Source: Vibrio ponticus (GTDB lineage Bacteria; Pseudomonadota; Gammaproteobacteria; Enterobacterales; Vibrionaceae). Taken from it: 64,000 bases of DNA. This document shows positions 33,304-41,962 of this stretch, piece after piece. The position numbers and the translations under genes are program-made. Numbering within the stretch: position 1 is the first letter of the stretch; every line of letters starts with the position of its first letter. The notes below the pieces were generated by a model, which did no database searches, was not told where the DNA came from, and worked only from the letters and a program-made list of their open reading frames with translations. The stretch covers positions 62,001 through 126,000 of the forward strand of contig NZ_AP019658.1 in assembly GCF_009938225.1 (NCBI RefSeq), given 5' to 3'.

Positions 33304-34467
33304 ATGTATCGAATTTCTGAACTTGGTGAACTGGTCGGCTTATCTCGCACAACACTGCTCTACTACGAAAAGTTGGGGCTGATTCAAGGTAAGCGGATGA
33401 GCAATGGCTATCGCACCTACAGTGAGATGGATTTGCAGCGTTTGCGCCTAATTCAACAGCTGCAAAGTGGGGGGCTGACACTCAAAGAGTGCAAAGCCTG
33501 CCTTGAAGCAAAAGTTGAACGTCAGTTATTACTTGAAAGGCTCAATCAGCTTGATCAAGAGATTGCGCAAAAGCAGCAGTCTCGCGATTTGTTGGCGGCG
33601 TTACTTGGTGAAAAGCCGCTGACTGATTGGCATGAAATGTTAGATAAAGTTGCGCCAGATGCTCACATAGATTGGCTAATCAAGCAGGGGTTTAGTGAAA
33701 CAGATGCGCAGCGCTTACGATGGTTATCCAAAGATATGAACACACATGAAGCCTATATGGCTGACTTTTATCGCATTTTCGACCCACTAGAAAGGCGCGG
33801 TCCGGGCTCAGAAGTGGATACCTTAAAAGCATTAGCTAAAGTACCAGCAAGCTTTAGCACTGTGTTGGAAATTGGTTGTGGTTTGGGGATTGCGACTAAG
33901 TTGTTGGCGCAGCATTGCGATGCACATATTACCGCAATAGATAACGATCAAGAGGCGATTAGCGCCTTGCAAACCCAATTTGCCGCAGACGCGAACAAAG
34001 TCAAGTTTGAATGTGCCAGCATGACGGACTTGCCTTATGCCGAGCAGTCATTCGATCTAATTTGGTCTGAGGGTAGCGCCTACATCATGGGGGTGAACAA
34101 CGCTTTTAAGCAGTGGCGACCTTTACTCAAAGATGGTGGGGTTTTAGTGCTCAGTGATTTGGTATGGGTGACCGATGAGCCGAGTGAGGTTAGCCAAGCT
34201 TTCTGGGGGAGTGAATACCCAGATATGACCAATGCTGCAACGCGTATCGCGCAAGCTAAAGCCGCTGGCTATAAACTGGTTGATAGCTTTGCAATTAGTG
34301 ACGAGGCGTGGGACGGTTACTACCAACCACTTGCCAACCAAGTCGCAGCATTGAAAGCGGAGATGCCAGACTCACAAGCGATTAAAGATATTGAACGTGA
34401 GTTGCATGCTTACTCGAAGCGCAATGACCAATTTGACTATCAAATATTTATTTTAACGAAAGCCTAA
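33304..34467 (+). CDS. MerR regulator fused to a class I SAM-dependent methyltransferase
   Basis: This 387-residue protein is a fusion. Residues 1-70 form a MerR winged helix (MYRISELGELVGLSRTTLLYYEKLGLI, then NGYRTYSEMDLQRL). Residues 71-115 form a dimerising coiled coil. From about 185 there is a Rossmann-type methyltransferase with motif I VLEIGCGLGIATKLL, acidic ITAIDNDQEAI, and SFDLIWSEGSAYIMG. The regulator may sense SAM or the methyl acceptor, or it may methylate a toxic compound that also triggers it; both are inference. It is followed 26 bases later by a GNAT gene, probably the same transcript. Confidence 0.87.
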   Translation: MYRISELGELVGLSRTTLLYYEKLGLIQGKRMSNGYRTYSEMDLQRLRLIQQLQSGGLTLKECKACLEAKVERQLLLERLNQLDQEIAQKQQSRDLLAALLGEKPLTDWHEMLDKVAPDAHIDWLIKQGFSETDAQRLRWLSKDMNTHEAYMADFYRIFDPLERRGPGSEVDTLKALAKVPASFSTVLEIGCGLGIATKLLAQHCDAHITAIDNDQEAISALQTQFAADANKVKFECASMTDLPYAEQSFDLIWSEGSAYIMGVNNAFKQWRPLLKDGGVLVLSDLVWVTDEPSEVSQAFWGSEYPDMTNAATRIAQAKAAGYKLVDSFAISDEAWDGYYQPLANQVAALKAEMPDSQAIKDIERELHAYSKRNDQFDYQIFILTKA

Positions 34468-34493
34468 GCCGCTTTTGCATAGAGACGAAAACA

Positions 34494-35033
34494 ATGAATT
34501 ACTCGATTTTAGATTTAACTCAACAAGACGAAATTAAAGACTTATTCCAAGCAACGTTCAGTGACTCAGAGGGTGCAGATGAAGGCGCGGTTATTGGTGA
34601 ACTTGCCAATCAACTTGTGGTGACCACCAATAGTGATGAGATGGTGATTGTCGGCGCAAGCGAGAACGACACGCTAGTGGGCTGTGTGATTTTCACCAAG
34701 TTCCACTTTAAGTCCAATAGCATCAATGCTTACTTACTTTCTCCTGCTGCAGTGGCAACGTCGGCTCAAGGCAAAGGTATTGGTCAGAAGCTGATTACGT
34801 TTGGTTTAGAAACGTTGAAGGCTCAAGGTGTTGAGCTCGTCGTGACTTATGGTGACCCTAGCTTCTACTCTAAAGTAGGTTTTGCTCAGATCACGGAAGA
34901 GCAAGTGAAAGCGCCATTGGTGCTTAGCTACCCGCACGGCTGGCTAGGTCAGAAGCTTGATGGCAGCGACTTAGTCGTGATTGATAGCGAAACACTATGT
35001 GCGCCAGCTCTCAACGAACAAAAATACTGGTAA
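34494..35033 (+). CDS. GNAT family N-acetyltransferase
   Basis: This 179-residue protein has the GNAT acetyl-CoA motif: LLSPAAVATSAQGKGIGQKLITFGLETLKAQG (motif A; the Q/R-x-x-G-x-G/A loop is QGKGIG), followed by VVTYGDPSFYSKVGF. This is the YhbS-like pattern in which a GDPxFYxxxGF loop follows. Substrate unknown. It sits directly behind the MerR-methyltransferase gene and may belong to the same modification or resistance response. Confidence 0.88.
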   Translation: MNYSILDLTQQDEIKDLFQATFSDSEGADEGAVIGELANQLVVTTNSDEMVIVGASENDTLVGCVIFTKFHFKSNSINAYLLSPAAVATSAQGKGIGQKLITFGLETLKAQGVELVVTYGDPSFYSKVGFAQITEEQVKAPLVLSYPHGWLGQKLDGSDLVVIDSETLCAPALNEQKYW

Positions 35034-35043
35034 ATGGCGTTGG

Positions 35044-35116
35044 GCGCAGCTCTGATTGAGCTGCGCTTACGGCTGATTAATATTGCAAGGCGAGGAGAAA
35101 CTCTCGCCTTTATTTT
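35044..35116 (+). terminator. Tandem hairpins after the GNAT gene
   Basis: A 9-base perfect stem GCGCAGCTC/GAGCTGCGC (35044-35066) is followed by AAGGCGAG/CTCGCCTT (35087-35110) with a T-rich tail. The second is the likely terminator. The rest of the 361-base gap to the peroxidase gene holds the FNR box described separately and nothing else recognised. Confidence 0.75.
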
Positions 35117-35138
35117 TGATATTTCGCTAAATTGCAAA

Positions 35139-35152
35139 TTGATGTAAATCAA
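35139..35152 (+). promoter_or_regulatory. FNR box upstream of the cytochrome c peroxidase gene
   Basis: TTGATGTAAATCAA is an exact match to the FNR consensus TTGAT-N4-ATCAA. It is 243 bases before the peroxidase ATG and downstream of the GNAT terminator, so the peroxidase is the only plausible target. Confidence 0.72.
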
Positions 35153-35394
35153 GGAAGTGTGCGGTAAGAAAATCGATAAAATTGTAAACAAAAAGTAACT
35201 GATACATTTGTAAGCTAGAGATAATAAGGTATTTAAAGATTGAGCAGTTTTAACATCGATTATTGCCATAATCTTCATCGATTTTTTACATTTTATCCGT
35301 TTAAACGATTGCTCTATTTTGATTTCCAGAGCGTTTCAGTAAGAAAAACGCCACCTTAGTGAGGTTTGTTAGATCTCTGAGAGAGGAAGTCTCA

Positions 35395-36381
35395 ATGAAA
35401 ACAATCTTAGCAGTCTGTGTAATGTCGGTTTTATCGTTTGGCGCTTATGCTGAGCGACAAGATCAAGAGCCAATCAAAGTCATCGAACCCATTACGGGCT
35501 TAGATGCACAAAAAGTCGAGCTGGGTAAAACCCTATGGTTTGAGCCACGTTTATCGGCATCCAATACTATCTCTTGTAACTCCTGCCATAACTTAGCGCG
35601 TGGCGGTGTTGATAACTTGCCAACGTCGATTGGGCATAAATGGGCAATCGGACCCATTAACTCACCAACCGTGTTTAACTCGGATCTTAACTTCGTCCAG
35701 TTTTGGAATGGTCGAGCCAAAGATCTCAAAGAGCAAGCGGCAGGTCCTATTGCTAACCCATTAGAAATGGCGCTCACTCATGAGTTGGCGATTGAGACGT
35801 TGCAGTCAATTCCCCAATATCGCGAGATGTTTAAACAAGCCTATGGCGTGAATGAAATCACGATTGAAGAAGTCACAGATGCCATCGCGATTTTTGAGAA
35901 GACTTTGCGTACACCAAACGCACCGTTTGACCAGTGGTTAAAAGGCGATGACATGGCGCTGACGCAAGTGCAAAAAGAAGGCTACGATCTGTTTAAAGCC
36001 AAAGGCTGTACGACGTGTCACGCTGGTCCATTGGCGGGTGGGCAGATGTACCAAAAGATGGGGCTAGTTAAACCATTTGCAACGGATAACCCAGATATTG
36101 GGCGTAAAGCGATCACGGGTAACGACTTTGATAAGTTTGTCTTTAAAGTCCCGACGCTGCGCAATATCGAATTGACCTATCCCTACTTCCACGATGGTTC
36201 CGTGTGGGATTTGGAAGAGGCGATTATGTTGATGGCGGATATTCAACTAGGTATGGGTGTTAATGAGCAAGAAGCGGTGAAAATTGCTGAATTCCTACGT
36301 TCACTGACTGGCGACTTACCACAAGTGACGTTGCCGCACTTACCGCCTTCAAGTAACGAAACGGTACGTCCAAACATCTAA
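35395..36381 (+). CDS. Di-haem cytochrome c peroxidase
   Basis: This 328-residue periplasmic enzyme reduces hydrogen peroxide with electrons from cytochrome c. The ATG at 35395 follows GAGAGGAAGT and gives a signal peptide ending ...FGAYAE. There are two c-type haem sites: CNSCH (about residue 61, peroxidatic) and CTTCH (about residue 205, electron-transfer). The stretches IGHKWAIGPINSPTVFN, FWNGRAKDLKEQAAGPIANPLEM and FKVPTLRNIELTYPYFHDGSV are characteristic of the CcpA/MauG family. An FNR box upstream implies expression under low oxygen, known for such enzymes in E. coli. Confidence 0.93.
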   Translation: MKTILAVCVMSVLSFGAYAERQDQEPIKVIEPITGLDAQKVELGKTLWFEPRLSASNTISCNSCHNLARGGVDNLPTSIGHKWAIGPINSPTVFNSDLNFVQFWNGRAKDLKEQAAGPIANPLEMALTHELAIETLQSIPQYREMFKQAYGVNEITIEEVTDAIAIFEKTLRTPNAPFDQWLKGDDMALTQVQKEGYDLFKAKGCTTCHAGPLAGGQMYQKMGLVKPFATDNPDIGRKAITGNDFDKFVFKVPTLRNIELTYPYFHDGSVWDLEEAIMLMADIQLGMGVNEQEAVKIAEFLRSLTGDLPQVTLPHLPPSSNETVRPNI

Positions 36382-36415
36382 TTTAACCTAGCTAATGAAT
36401 TAAAGATCGCTAGTG

Positions 36416-36442
36416 AAAGGAGCTCAATAGAGCTCCTTTTTT
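36416..36442 (+). terminator. Rho-independent terminator of the peroxidase gene
   Basis: AAAGGAGCTC-AATA-GAGCTCCTTT perfect stem ending in a T run, between convergent genes. Confidence 0.9.
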
Positions 36443-36462
36443 GTATCTGTTTACTGGAAAGA

Positions 36463-37821
36463 TTAACGGAAGTTAAACAGCTCACTATGAAAACCGTTCA
36501 GGTCAAAGCGTTGTTGTTTTAACTGCTGCTTAAGAGCTTGGCTAAACCCAGTTGGACCGCAGAACCAAAAACTCAGGTTATCAAGTGAGCCTGAAGTGCC
36601 GCTGAAAAGCTGGTTTTTGATTTTATCTATGGTCAAAAAACGCATAGTGCGATTGTCGATAAGATGAAAATGCACTTTGGCTTGTTTAGCGAGGTGCTCC
36701 AATTCTGTCACCAACTCAGGTGACGGCGCTTGAGTGCAATAATATAAATGCACTGGCTTTCTTTCACGGTACTCAACATCATTTTGCTCAGCATGATTGA
36801 TCGCGAGTTGTTGCAAGCGCGCTTTAAACGCAGCAATGCCAATGCCGCCAGCTATCCACACTTGCTGCTTGTCATCATTAAACTCAAAGTGACCATAAGG
36901 ACCTTCAACTTCAATATCGTCACCGACGGCAACGTATTGGCTGAGGTTGCCGGTGAAATCACCCAGCGCCTTAATGGTGAACTCGATATAGGGTTTGTCA
37001 TTGGTTGAGCTAATGGTAAACGGATGCGCTTCTTCGCCTTTTACTTTTAGGAAGGCAAACTGCCCCGCGTTGTGCCCACACCAGTTAGGTACATTTAGGC
37101 GTAATATCTGGGTTTGATTTGCCGCATCTAAATTTAGTGCTTCAACGTTACCTTGATAGCGGCGTTTTTTGCCGACTTTGCCAAGTAGACTCCAGACTGC
37201 GCAGCTAATACCAACCACCGCCAGTAACAGCACGATTGGAGTGATTAAGCTACTCCAATAGGCAGGCTTTAATAACACGACGGAGTGATAAGCGATCACC
37301 ACAAACGCCACCGCCATTGCCTTATGTGTTAGCTTAAAGCGCTTGTACTGAATGGGTGCAAATAGGGCAATCAGAGTCAGCGCAATAAAAGCATACAGCG
37401 CCATTTCGCCAATTGATTCAGCGCCGCCACGTAAGTTCATCACCATGGCTTGGAATGATTCAGCATCGAGTTGTGGTCGAGACTGACTGCCACGCTCTAG
37501 CAAACCATATTGGACCAGTTTTTTCGGCACGATAGCCAGCAGCCAATGCACCGCACCGAGGAGCACGCCATAAATGGCGACCCATTTGTGCAAGCGGTAT
37601 GACTTATCTAATCCGGCTGTGAGGCGGTCGATAATTGGCAAACGCAGCGCCAATAACATCGTCAGGGTTAACAGTAACAGAGAGACAATACCAGTACCTT
37701 GAATGAGGGCACTGCGCCACTGCATAAATTGGTCATAACTAAATAGATTTGGCTCAGCTTGTAGCCAAATTAGCGTACAAGTTGCGACGAGTGTGACAAC
37801 GGTGAGATAGAGTTTTTTCAT
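36463..37821 (-). CDS. Ferric-reductase-like transmembrane flavoprotein
   Basis: This 452-residue inner-membrane protein has about six helices in the N-terminal half with histidines placed for haem (KSYRLHKWVAIYG, GAVHWLLA, THKAMAVAFVVIAYHSVVLL). It is followed by a ferredoxin-NADP-reductase-type module: FAD binding around HPFTISS, GPYGHFEF, the NAD(P) loop VWIAGGIGIAAFKARL, and the C-terminal SFWFCGPTGFSQAL. The family transfers electrons from NAD(P)H across the membrane, often to ferric iron. It is convergent to the peroxidase and monocistronic; whether the two act together is not known. Confidence 0.88.
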   Translation of the reverse strand: MKKLYLTVVTLVATCTLIWLQAEPNLFSYDQFMQWRSALIQGTGIVSLLLLTLTMLLALRLPIIDRLTAGLDKSYRLHKWVAIYGVLLGAVHWLLAIVPKKLVQYGLLERGSQSRPQLDAESFQAMVMNLRGGAESIGEMALYAFIALTLIALFAPIQYKRFKLTHKAMAVAFVVIAYHSVVLLKPAYWSSLITPIVLLLAVVGISCAVWSLLGKVGKKRRYQGNVEALNLDAANQTQILRLNVPNWCGHNAGQFAFLKVKGEEAHPFTISSTNDKPYIEFTIKALGDFTGNLSQYVAVGDDIEVEGPYGHFEFNDDKQQVWIAGGIGIAAFKARLQQLAINHAEQNDVEYRERKPVHLYYCTQAPSPELVTELEHLAKQAKVHFHLIDNRTMRFLTIDKIKNQLFSGTSGSLDNLSFWFCGPTGFSQALKQQLKQQRFDLNGFHSELFNFR

Positions 37822-38429
37822 GGTCTTGGCTCCTAGTGAGCCTGTACTTTACTGCTTGGAATGTATGCTGCGGTCAAAGAGCGTAAAGCTGTGTAAAGTC
37901 CCGATAGGCGTGTGACTTATCTTCTATTTGCCACTGGATAGGGCTGACAGGGAGGTAAAATCATAAACCAGTGCTAAAAACACCGGTTAATTGTAAGTTA
38001 GTAACAAAATAAACAACACGGTGGCTTGAACTCAATACTTAACCACGCTTTTAAAAGGCGTGATAGCTGCAGCTCTGCGGGTTTATAGCACGTAAAAAGT
38101 GATCAAAATCTGATTATTCTTAATTCAAGACGCGATTTAAGTGCTGATTCAGCCAGCTAAACGATTGCATGCCAAAATGGCATATTTAAATGTAAATAAA
38201 TTGATCTTGATTTGTTGATTTTATGGGTATTTGTCACTCGATGTCTGATCGTTAAATTACGTACTTCTTGCAAGTTAACTATGTATTAACAATGTTTGTT
38301 ATGTAAATTATCATTAACGTGCTTATGTCACAAAATCTGCTTGCCTGAGCAATAACTTGTTGCTTGGAGCCTTACCATTTCTTCATCGATTCACCTTACC
38401 CCTACACATAACTAAAAGGATTGATGAAG
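37822..38429. other. Long divergent intergenic region with palindromes
   Basis: About 600 bases lie between the flavoprotein gene and the sugar ABC operon. Inverted repeats are CACGC-TTTTAAAAG-GCGTG (38044-38062) and ATGCCA-AAA-TGGCAT (38169-38183). The region is AT-rich and probably holds a long leader and operator sites for the ABC operon. No gene was found. Confidence 0.5.
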
Positions 38430-39404
38430 ATGAAAAAGGTCTTACTGAAAGCTGCTGCTTTAACGCTTGCACTGAGTGCTGCTGGCGTACATGCCAAAGA
38501 TTACGAGATCGTCAACGTAGTAAAAGTATCTGGTATTCCATGGTTTAACCAAATGAATAAAGGTATTGAGCAAGCGGCGACGGACTTTGGCGTAAATGCA
38601 CGTCAGCTTGGTCCTTCTACACCAGATCCAGCGCAACAAGTTAAAATTATAGAAGACTTAATCGCGAAAGGTGTTGATGCGATTACAGTAGTACCAAATG
38701 ATGTAACGGTTCTTGAGCCAGTATTTAAGAAGGCTCGTGAGAAAGGCATTATTGTACTGACTCATGAGTCACCGGATGGTCATGGTGCAGATTGGGATAT
38801 TGAGACAATCGACAATCAGGCTTATGCCAAAGCGACCATGGATGAGTTAGCGAAAAATATGGGTGAAAAAGGTGGATATGCCGTATATGTCGGCTCACTA
38901 ACGGTGCCACTGCATAATAACTGGGCTAACTTAGCCATTGACTATCAGAAGCAAGCTTACCCAGAGATGTATGAAGTGACGAGTCGTATGCCTGTTGCTG
39001 AAAGTATCGACCAATCGTATGCAGCGACAAATGATCTAATGAAAGCACACTCAGATATGGCGGGTATTGTTTCTTATGGTTCATTAGGCGGTATCGGCGC
39101 CGGTGAAGCGATTAAGAAAAAACGTGCCAAGGATAAGATCAGCGTGGTAGGTATCATGATGCCAAGCCAAGCGGCTCCATATCTAATGCGTGGTGAGATT
39201 GACAAAGGCTTCCTATGGAACCCAGCAGATGCTGGCTACGCTATGGTAGCGGTAGCGAAGCAGATGTTAGAAGGCAAAGATGTTTCACAAGGTGTGAAGG
39301 TGGCTGGTCTAGGTGATGCGGATATTGATACTGAAAAACGTGTCATCAAATTCAATAAGATCCTAGAAGTAGATAAAACCAATGCTAGAGCGTTAGGCTT
39401 TTAA
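38430..39404 (+). CDS. Sugar ABC transporter substrate-binding protein (LsrB/RhaS-like)
   Basis: This 324-residue periplasmic binding protein is of the ribose/AI-2 cluster. I start at the ATG at 38430, which has AAAGGA 9 bases upstream and gives a clean signal peptide (MKKVLLKAAALTLALSAAGVHA); an in-frame ATG lies at 38424. Features are VSGIPWFNQMNKGIEQAATDFG, QQVKIIEDLIAKGVDAITVVPND, KGIIVLTHESP and GFLWNPADAGYAMVAVAK. The family includes autoinducer-2 and rhamnose or pentose binders. No lsr processing genes are present, so AI-2 is not favoured. Confidence 0.9.
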   Translation: MKKVLLKAAALTLALSAAGVHAKDYEIVNVVKVSGIPWFNQMNKGIEQAATDFGVNARQLGPSTPDPAQQVKIIEDLIAKGVDAITVVPNDVTVLEPVFKKAREKGIIVLTHESPDGHGADWDIETIDNQAYAKATMDELAKNMGEKGGYAVYVGSLTVPLHNNWANLAIDYQKQAYPEMYEVTSRMPVAESIDQSYAATNDLMKAHSDMAGIVSYGSLGGIGAGEAIKKKRAKDKISVVGIMMPSQAAPYLMRGEIDKGFLWNPADAGYAMVAVAKQMLEGKDVSQGVKVAGLGDADIDTEKRVIKFNKILEVDKTNARALGF

Positions 39405-39437
39405 CTAAAGATCCTACGCAATTTAAGTAACACCAAT

Positions 39438-39458
39438 GGGGCGGTGCAACGCCGCCCC
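39438..39458 (+). terminator. GC-rich hairpin between binding-protein and ATPase genes
   Basis: GGGGCGG / CCGCCCC stem with a 7-base loop and no T run. It is probably an mRNA-stabilising or attenuating structure that raises the yield of the binding protein. Confidence 0.6.
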
Positions 39459-39477
39459 CTGACTTCTGGAAACTCAC

Positions 39478-40971
39478 ATGTCTGGTACTCCTTTTATTAC
39501 CCTCAAACAGGTTTCAAAACACTTTGGATCTGTCAAAGCGCTAGATGGTATTAACCTCACTTTTAATCAAGGCGAAGTACACTGTTTGGCAGGAAAAAAT
39601 GGCTGCGGTAAGAGCACTTTGTTTAAAGTGATCTCGGGCGTTCATGCTCCTGAGAAGGGGGCAGAAATCGTACTGGGTGGCAAAACTTATCAACGCTTAA
39701 ACCCACAACAATCAATTGAGCATGGTATTCAGGTTATCTATCAAGATCTGTCGCTTTTTCCTAACTTGACGGTAGCGGAAAATATTGCGATTCAAGACCA
39801 TGTTGCTTGGGCTAAAGGGTTAGTCCAACAGAAACGAATTCAAGACATTGCTATTCAGGCAATGGCAAAAGTAGGGGTAAAGCTGCCACTGCAAAAGCGT
39901 GTAGAACAGCTTTCTATTGCTGAATGTCAGCTAGTGGCTATCTGCCGTGCAATGGCTTCTGATGCCAAGCTGATGATTATGGATGAACCGACAGCTTCGC
40001 TTACCCGAACAGAAGTGAATCACCTAATTAAAGTGGTTGAGGATCTAAAATCGAAAGGCGTTACAGTCGTGTTTGTTAGCCATAAACTCGATGAGGTAAT
40101 GGAGATTTCTGATCGTATTACTGTTATTCGTGATGGTCGCACTGTTGGGACCTACCAAGCGGATGAGGTTGACAGCGATGAGTTGGCATTTTTAATGACA
40201 GGTCAGCGTTTTGAATTTACACCATTACCAGCATACCAACAACAAGGTGAGGTAAAGCTAGAGGTTAAAAATCTCACCAAACAAGGGCAATTTAGCGATA
40301 TTTCTTTCTCAGTCCGCAAAGGAGAGATTGTCTCTATTACCGGTTTACTTGGTGCCGGTCGAACAGAGTTATGCATGGCATTATTCGGTATGACTCGACC
40401 AGATAGTGGTGAGATTTTAATTAACCAGCAAGTGGTGTCATTTGATTCAAATCGTGATGCCATTGCTCACGGTATTGGCTATGTATCGGAAGATCGGATG
40501 TCGACAGGGTTGGTTATGGAACAAGCCATTCAGGACAATATCACTGCTTCCGTTCTACCACGTTTACGTAAAACGTCGGGCTTTTTAGACCACCTCAAAG
40601 CGAATAAATTGGTTTCCACGTTAATTTCATCGTTGTCGATTAAAGTCGCGGATCCTAAATTGCCAGTTACCAGTCTCTCCGGTGGTAATGCACAGCGTAT
40701 TTCAATCGCTAAATGGATTGCTGCTGAGCCAGAAGTATTAATTTTAGACTCACCGACTGTTGGCGTGGATGTGGCGAATAAAGAAGCCATATATAACATT
40801 GCAAAAGATCTCGCTTCACAAGGCATGGCAATCATTATGGTTAGCGATGAAATTCCAGAAGTGTTTTATAACAGTCATCGTGTGATTGTAATGAAAGAAG
40901 GGCGTTTTACTCATGACTTCCAGCCTACTCACTCTTCAGAACAAGAAATTATGGAGGCGGTCAATGCTTAA
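39478..40971 (+). CDS. Sugar ABC transporter ATP-binding protein (two ATPase domains)
   Basis: This 497-residue protein has two tandem ATPase domains of the RbsA/LsrA/XylG type. Domain 1 has Walker A GKNGCGKSTL (near residue 40), a signature region VEQLSIAECQLVAICRAM, and Walker B LMIMDEPTAS. Domain 2 has a degenerate Walker A (GLLGAGRTEL), signature LSGGNAQRISIAKW and VLILDSPTVGVDVANK. The loss of a canonical lysine in domain 2 is usual for this family. It overlaps the first permease gene by 8 bases. Confidence 0.94.
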   Translation: MSGTPFITLKQVSKHFGSVKALDGINLTFNQGEVHCLAGKNGCGKSTLFKVISGVHAPEKGAEIVLGGKTYQRLNPQQSIEHGIQVIYQDLSLFPNLTVAENIAIQDHVAWAKGLVQQKRIQDIAIQAMAKVGVKLPLQKRVEQLSIAECQLVAICRAMASDAKLMIMDEPTASLTRTEVNHLIKVVEDLKSKGVTVVFVSHKLDEVMEISDRITVIRDGRTVGTYQADEVDSDELAFLMTGQRFEFTPLPAYQQQGEVKLEVKNLTKQGQFSDISFSVRKGEIVSITGLLGAGRTELCMALFGMTRPDSGEILINQQVVSFDSNRDAIAHGIGYVSEDRMSTGLVMEQAIQDNITASVLPRLRKTSGFLDHLKANKLVSTLISSLSIKVADPKLPVTSLSGGNAQRISIAKWIAAEPEVLILDSPTVGVDVANKEAIYNIAKDLASQGMAIIMVSDEIPEVFYNSHRVIVMKEGRFTHDFQPTHSSEQEIMEAVNA

Positions 40972-41962
40972 TGCTGTTAGCTGCTCATTGTCCTCATTTA
41001 CCAAACGACATGAGTTTTACCTTGCGCTAATGATTGTGTCGATCGTTGGAGTGTTGGGGATCACTTCGGAAGACTTTTTGACCCTAGGCAATATTTTCGA
41101 CATGTCCGTCAGCTCAGCAATTTTGGGCATTATGGCATGTGGTCTTTTCGTCGTATTGATTGCTGGTGGTATTGATATCTCCTTTCCAGCGACGGCGGCA
41201 ATCGCACAATATGTCACCGCTACCTACATCTTAACGATAGGCGGTAACTTTATGATTGCTTTCGCGATTGCTACGGTAGTAGGTGTGTTGCTTGGCATGA
41301 TTAACGCGACATTAGTTTACAAACTCAAAGTGCCCGCGATCATCATTACCATCTCAACGCTAAACCTGTTCTTTGGCTTGCTGATTTACTTCAGCAATGG
41401 CGAGTGGCTGTACGGTTTCCCTGACTGGTTTATGTACGGCATTGAGTTATTCACGTTTACCGGTAGTGATGGCTACGATTATGGCTTATCTCTTCCAATT
41501 ATTACCTTGGTTGCGATGATTGCGTTAACGTCATTTTTGATGTCAAAAACTCGTTTGGGTCGCCAGATCTACGCGGTTGGCGGTAACGCAGATGCGGCTA
41601 GCCGTATCGGGATTAATTTGTTTGGTATTAACTTATTCGTCTATGGCTATATGGGGGCTTTAGCCGGTATTGCTTCTGTGGTGCAAACCCAAATTACTCA
41701 ATCAGTTGCACCTAACTCGCTTATGGGTTTTGAGTTAACGGTATTGGCTGCTGTCGTACTTGGTGGCACTAGCATGACTGGAGGTAAAGGCACTCTGTTT
41801 GGTGTTGTGCTGGGTGTCATTTTGCTTGCGGTGGTCAAAAATGGTCTGACTCTGCTGGGGGTTCCGTCTTACTGGCATACCGTTGTGACAGGTTTGATTA
41901 TTGTTTGCAGTATTAGTATGACCGCGATTAATGAAAAGAAACAAGCGGCGCAGGGGGCATAA
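40964..41962 (+). CDS. Sugar ABC transporter permease 1
   Basis: This 332-residue inner-membrane protein is of the RbsC/LsrC family with 8-10 helices. The start at 40964 follows GGAGGCGG inside the ATPase gene. Typical stretches are VLIAGGIDISFPATAAIAQY, KVPAIIITISTLNLFFGLL, LGRQIYAVGGNADAASRIGIN and VLGGTSMTGGKGTLFGVVLGV. Its stop overlaps the next ATG by one base. Confidence 0.93.
   Translation: MLNAVSCSLSSFTKRHEFYLALMIVSIVGVLGITSEDFLTLGNIFDMSVSSAILGIMACGLFVVLIAGGIDISFPATAAIAQYVTATYILTIGGNFMIAFAIATVVGVLLGMINATLVYKLKVPAIIITISTLNLFFGLLIYFSNGEWLYGFPDWFMYGIELFTFTGSDGYDYGLSLPIITLVAMIALTSFLMSKTRLGRQIYAVGGNADAASRIGINLFGINLFVYGYMGALAGIASVVQTQITQSVAPNSLMGFELTVLAAVVLGGTSMTGGKGTLFGVVLGVILLAVVKNGLTLLGVPSYWHTVVTGLIIVCSISMTAINEKKQAAQGA

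Noticed and set aside
38318..38333. Possible CRP site ACGTG-CTTATG-TCACA before the sugar ABC operon
   Set aside because: Only the right half matches TCACA; the left half does not match TGTGA at the required spacing.
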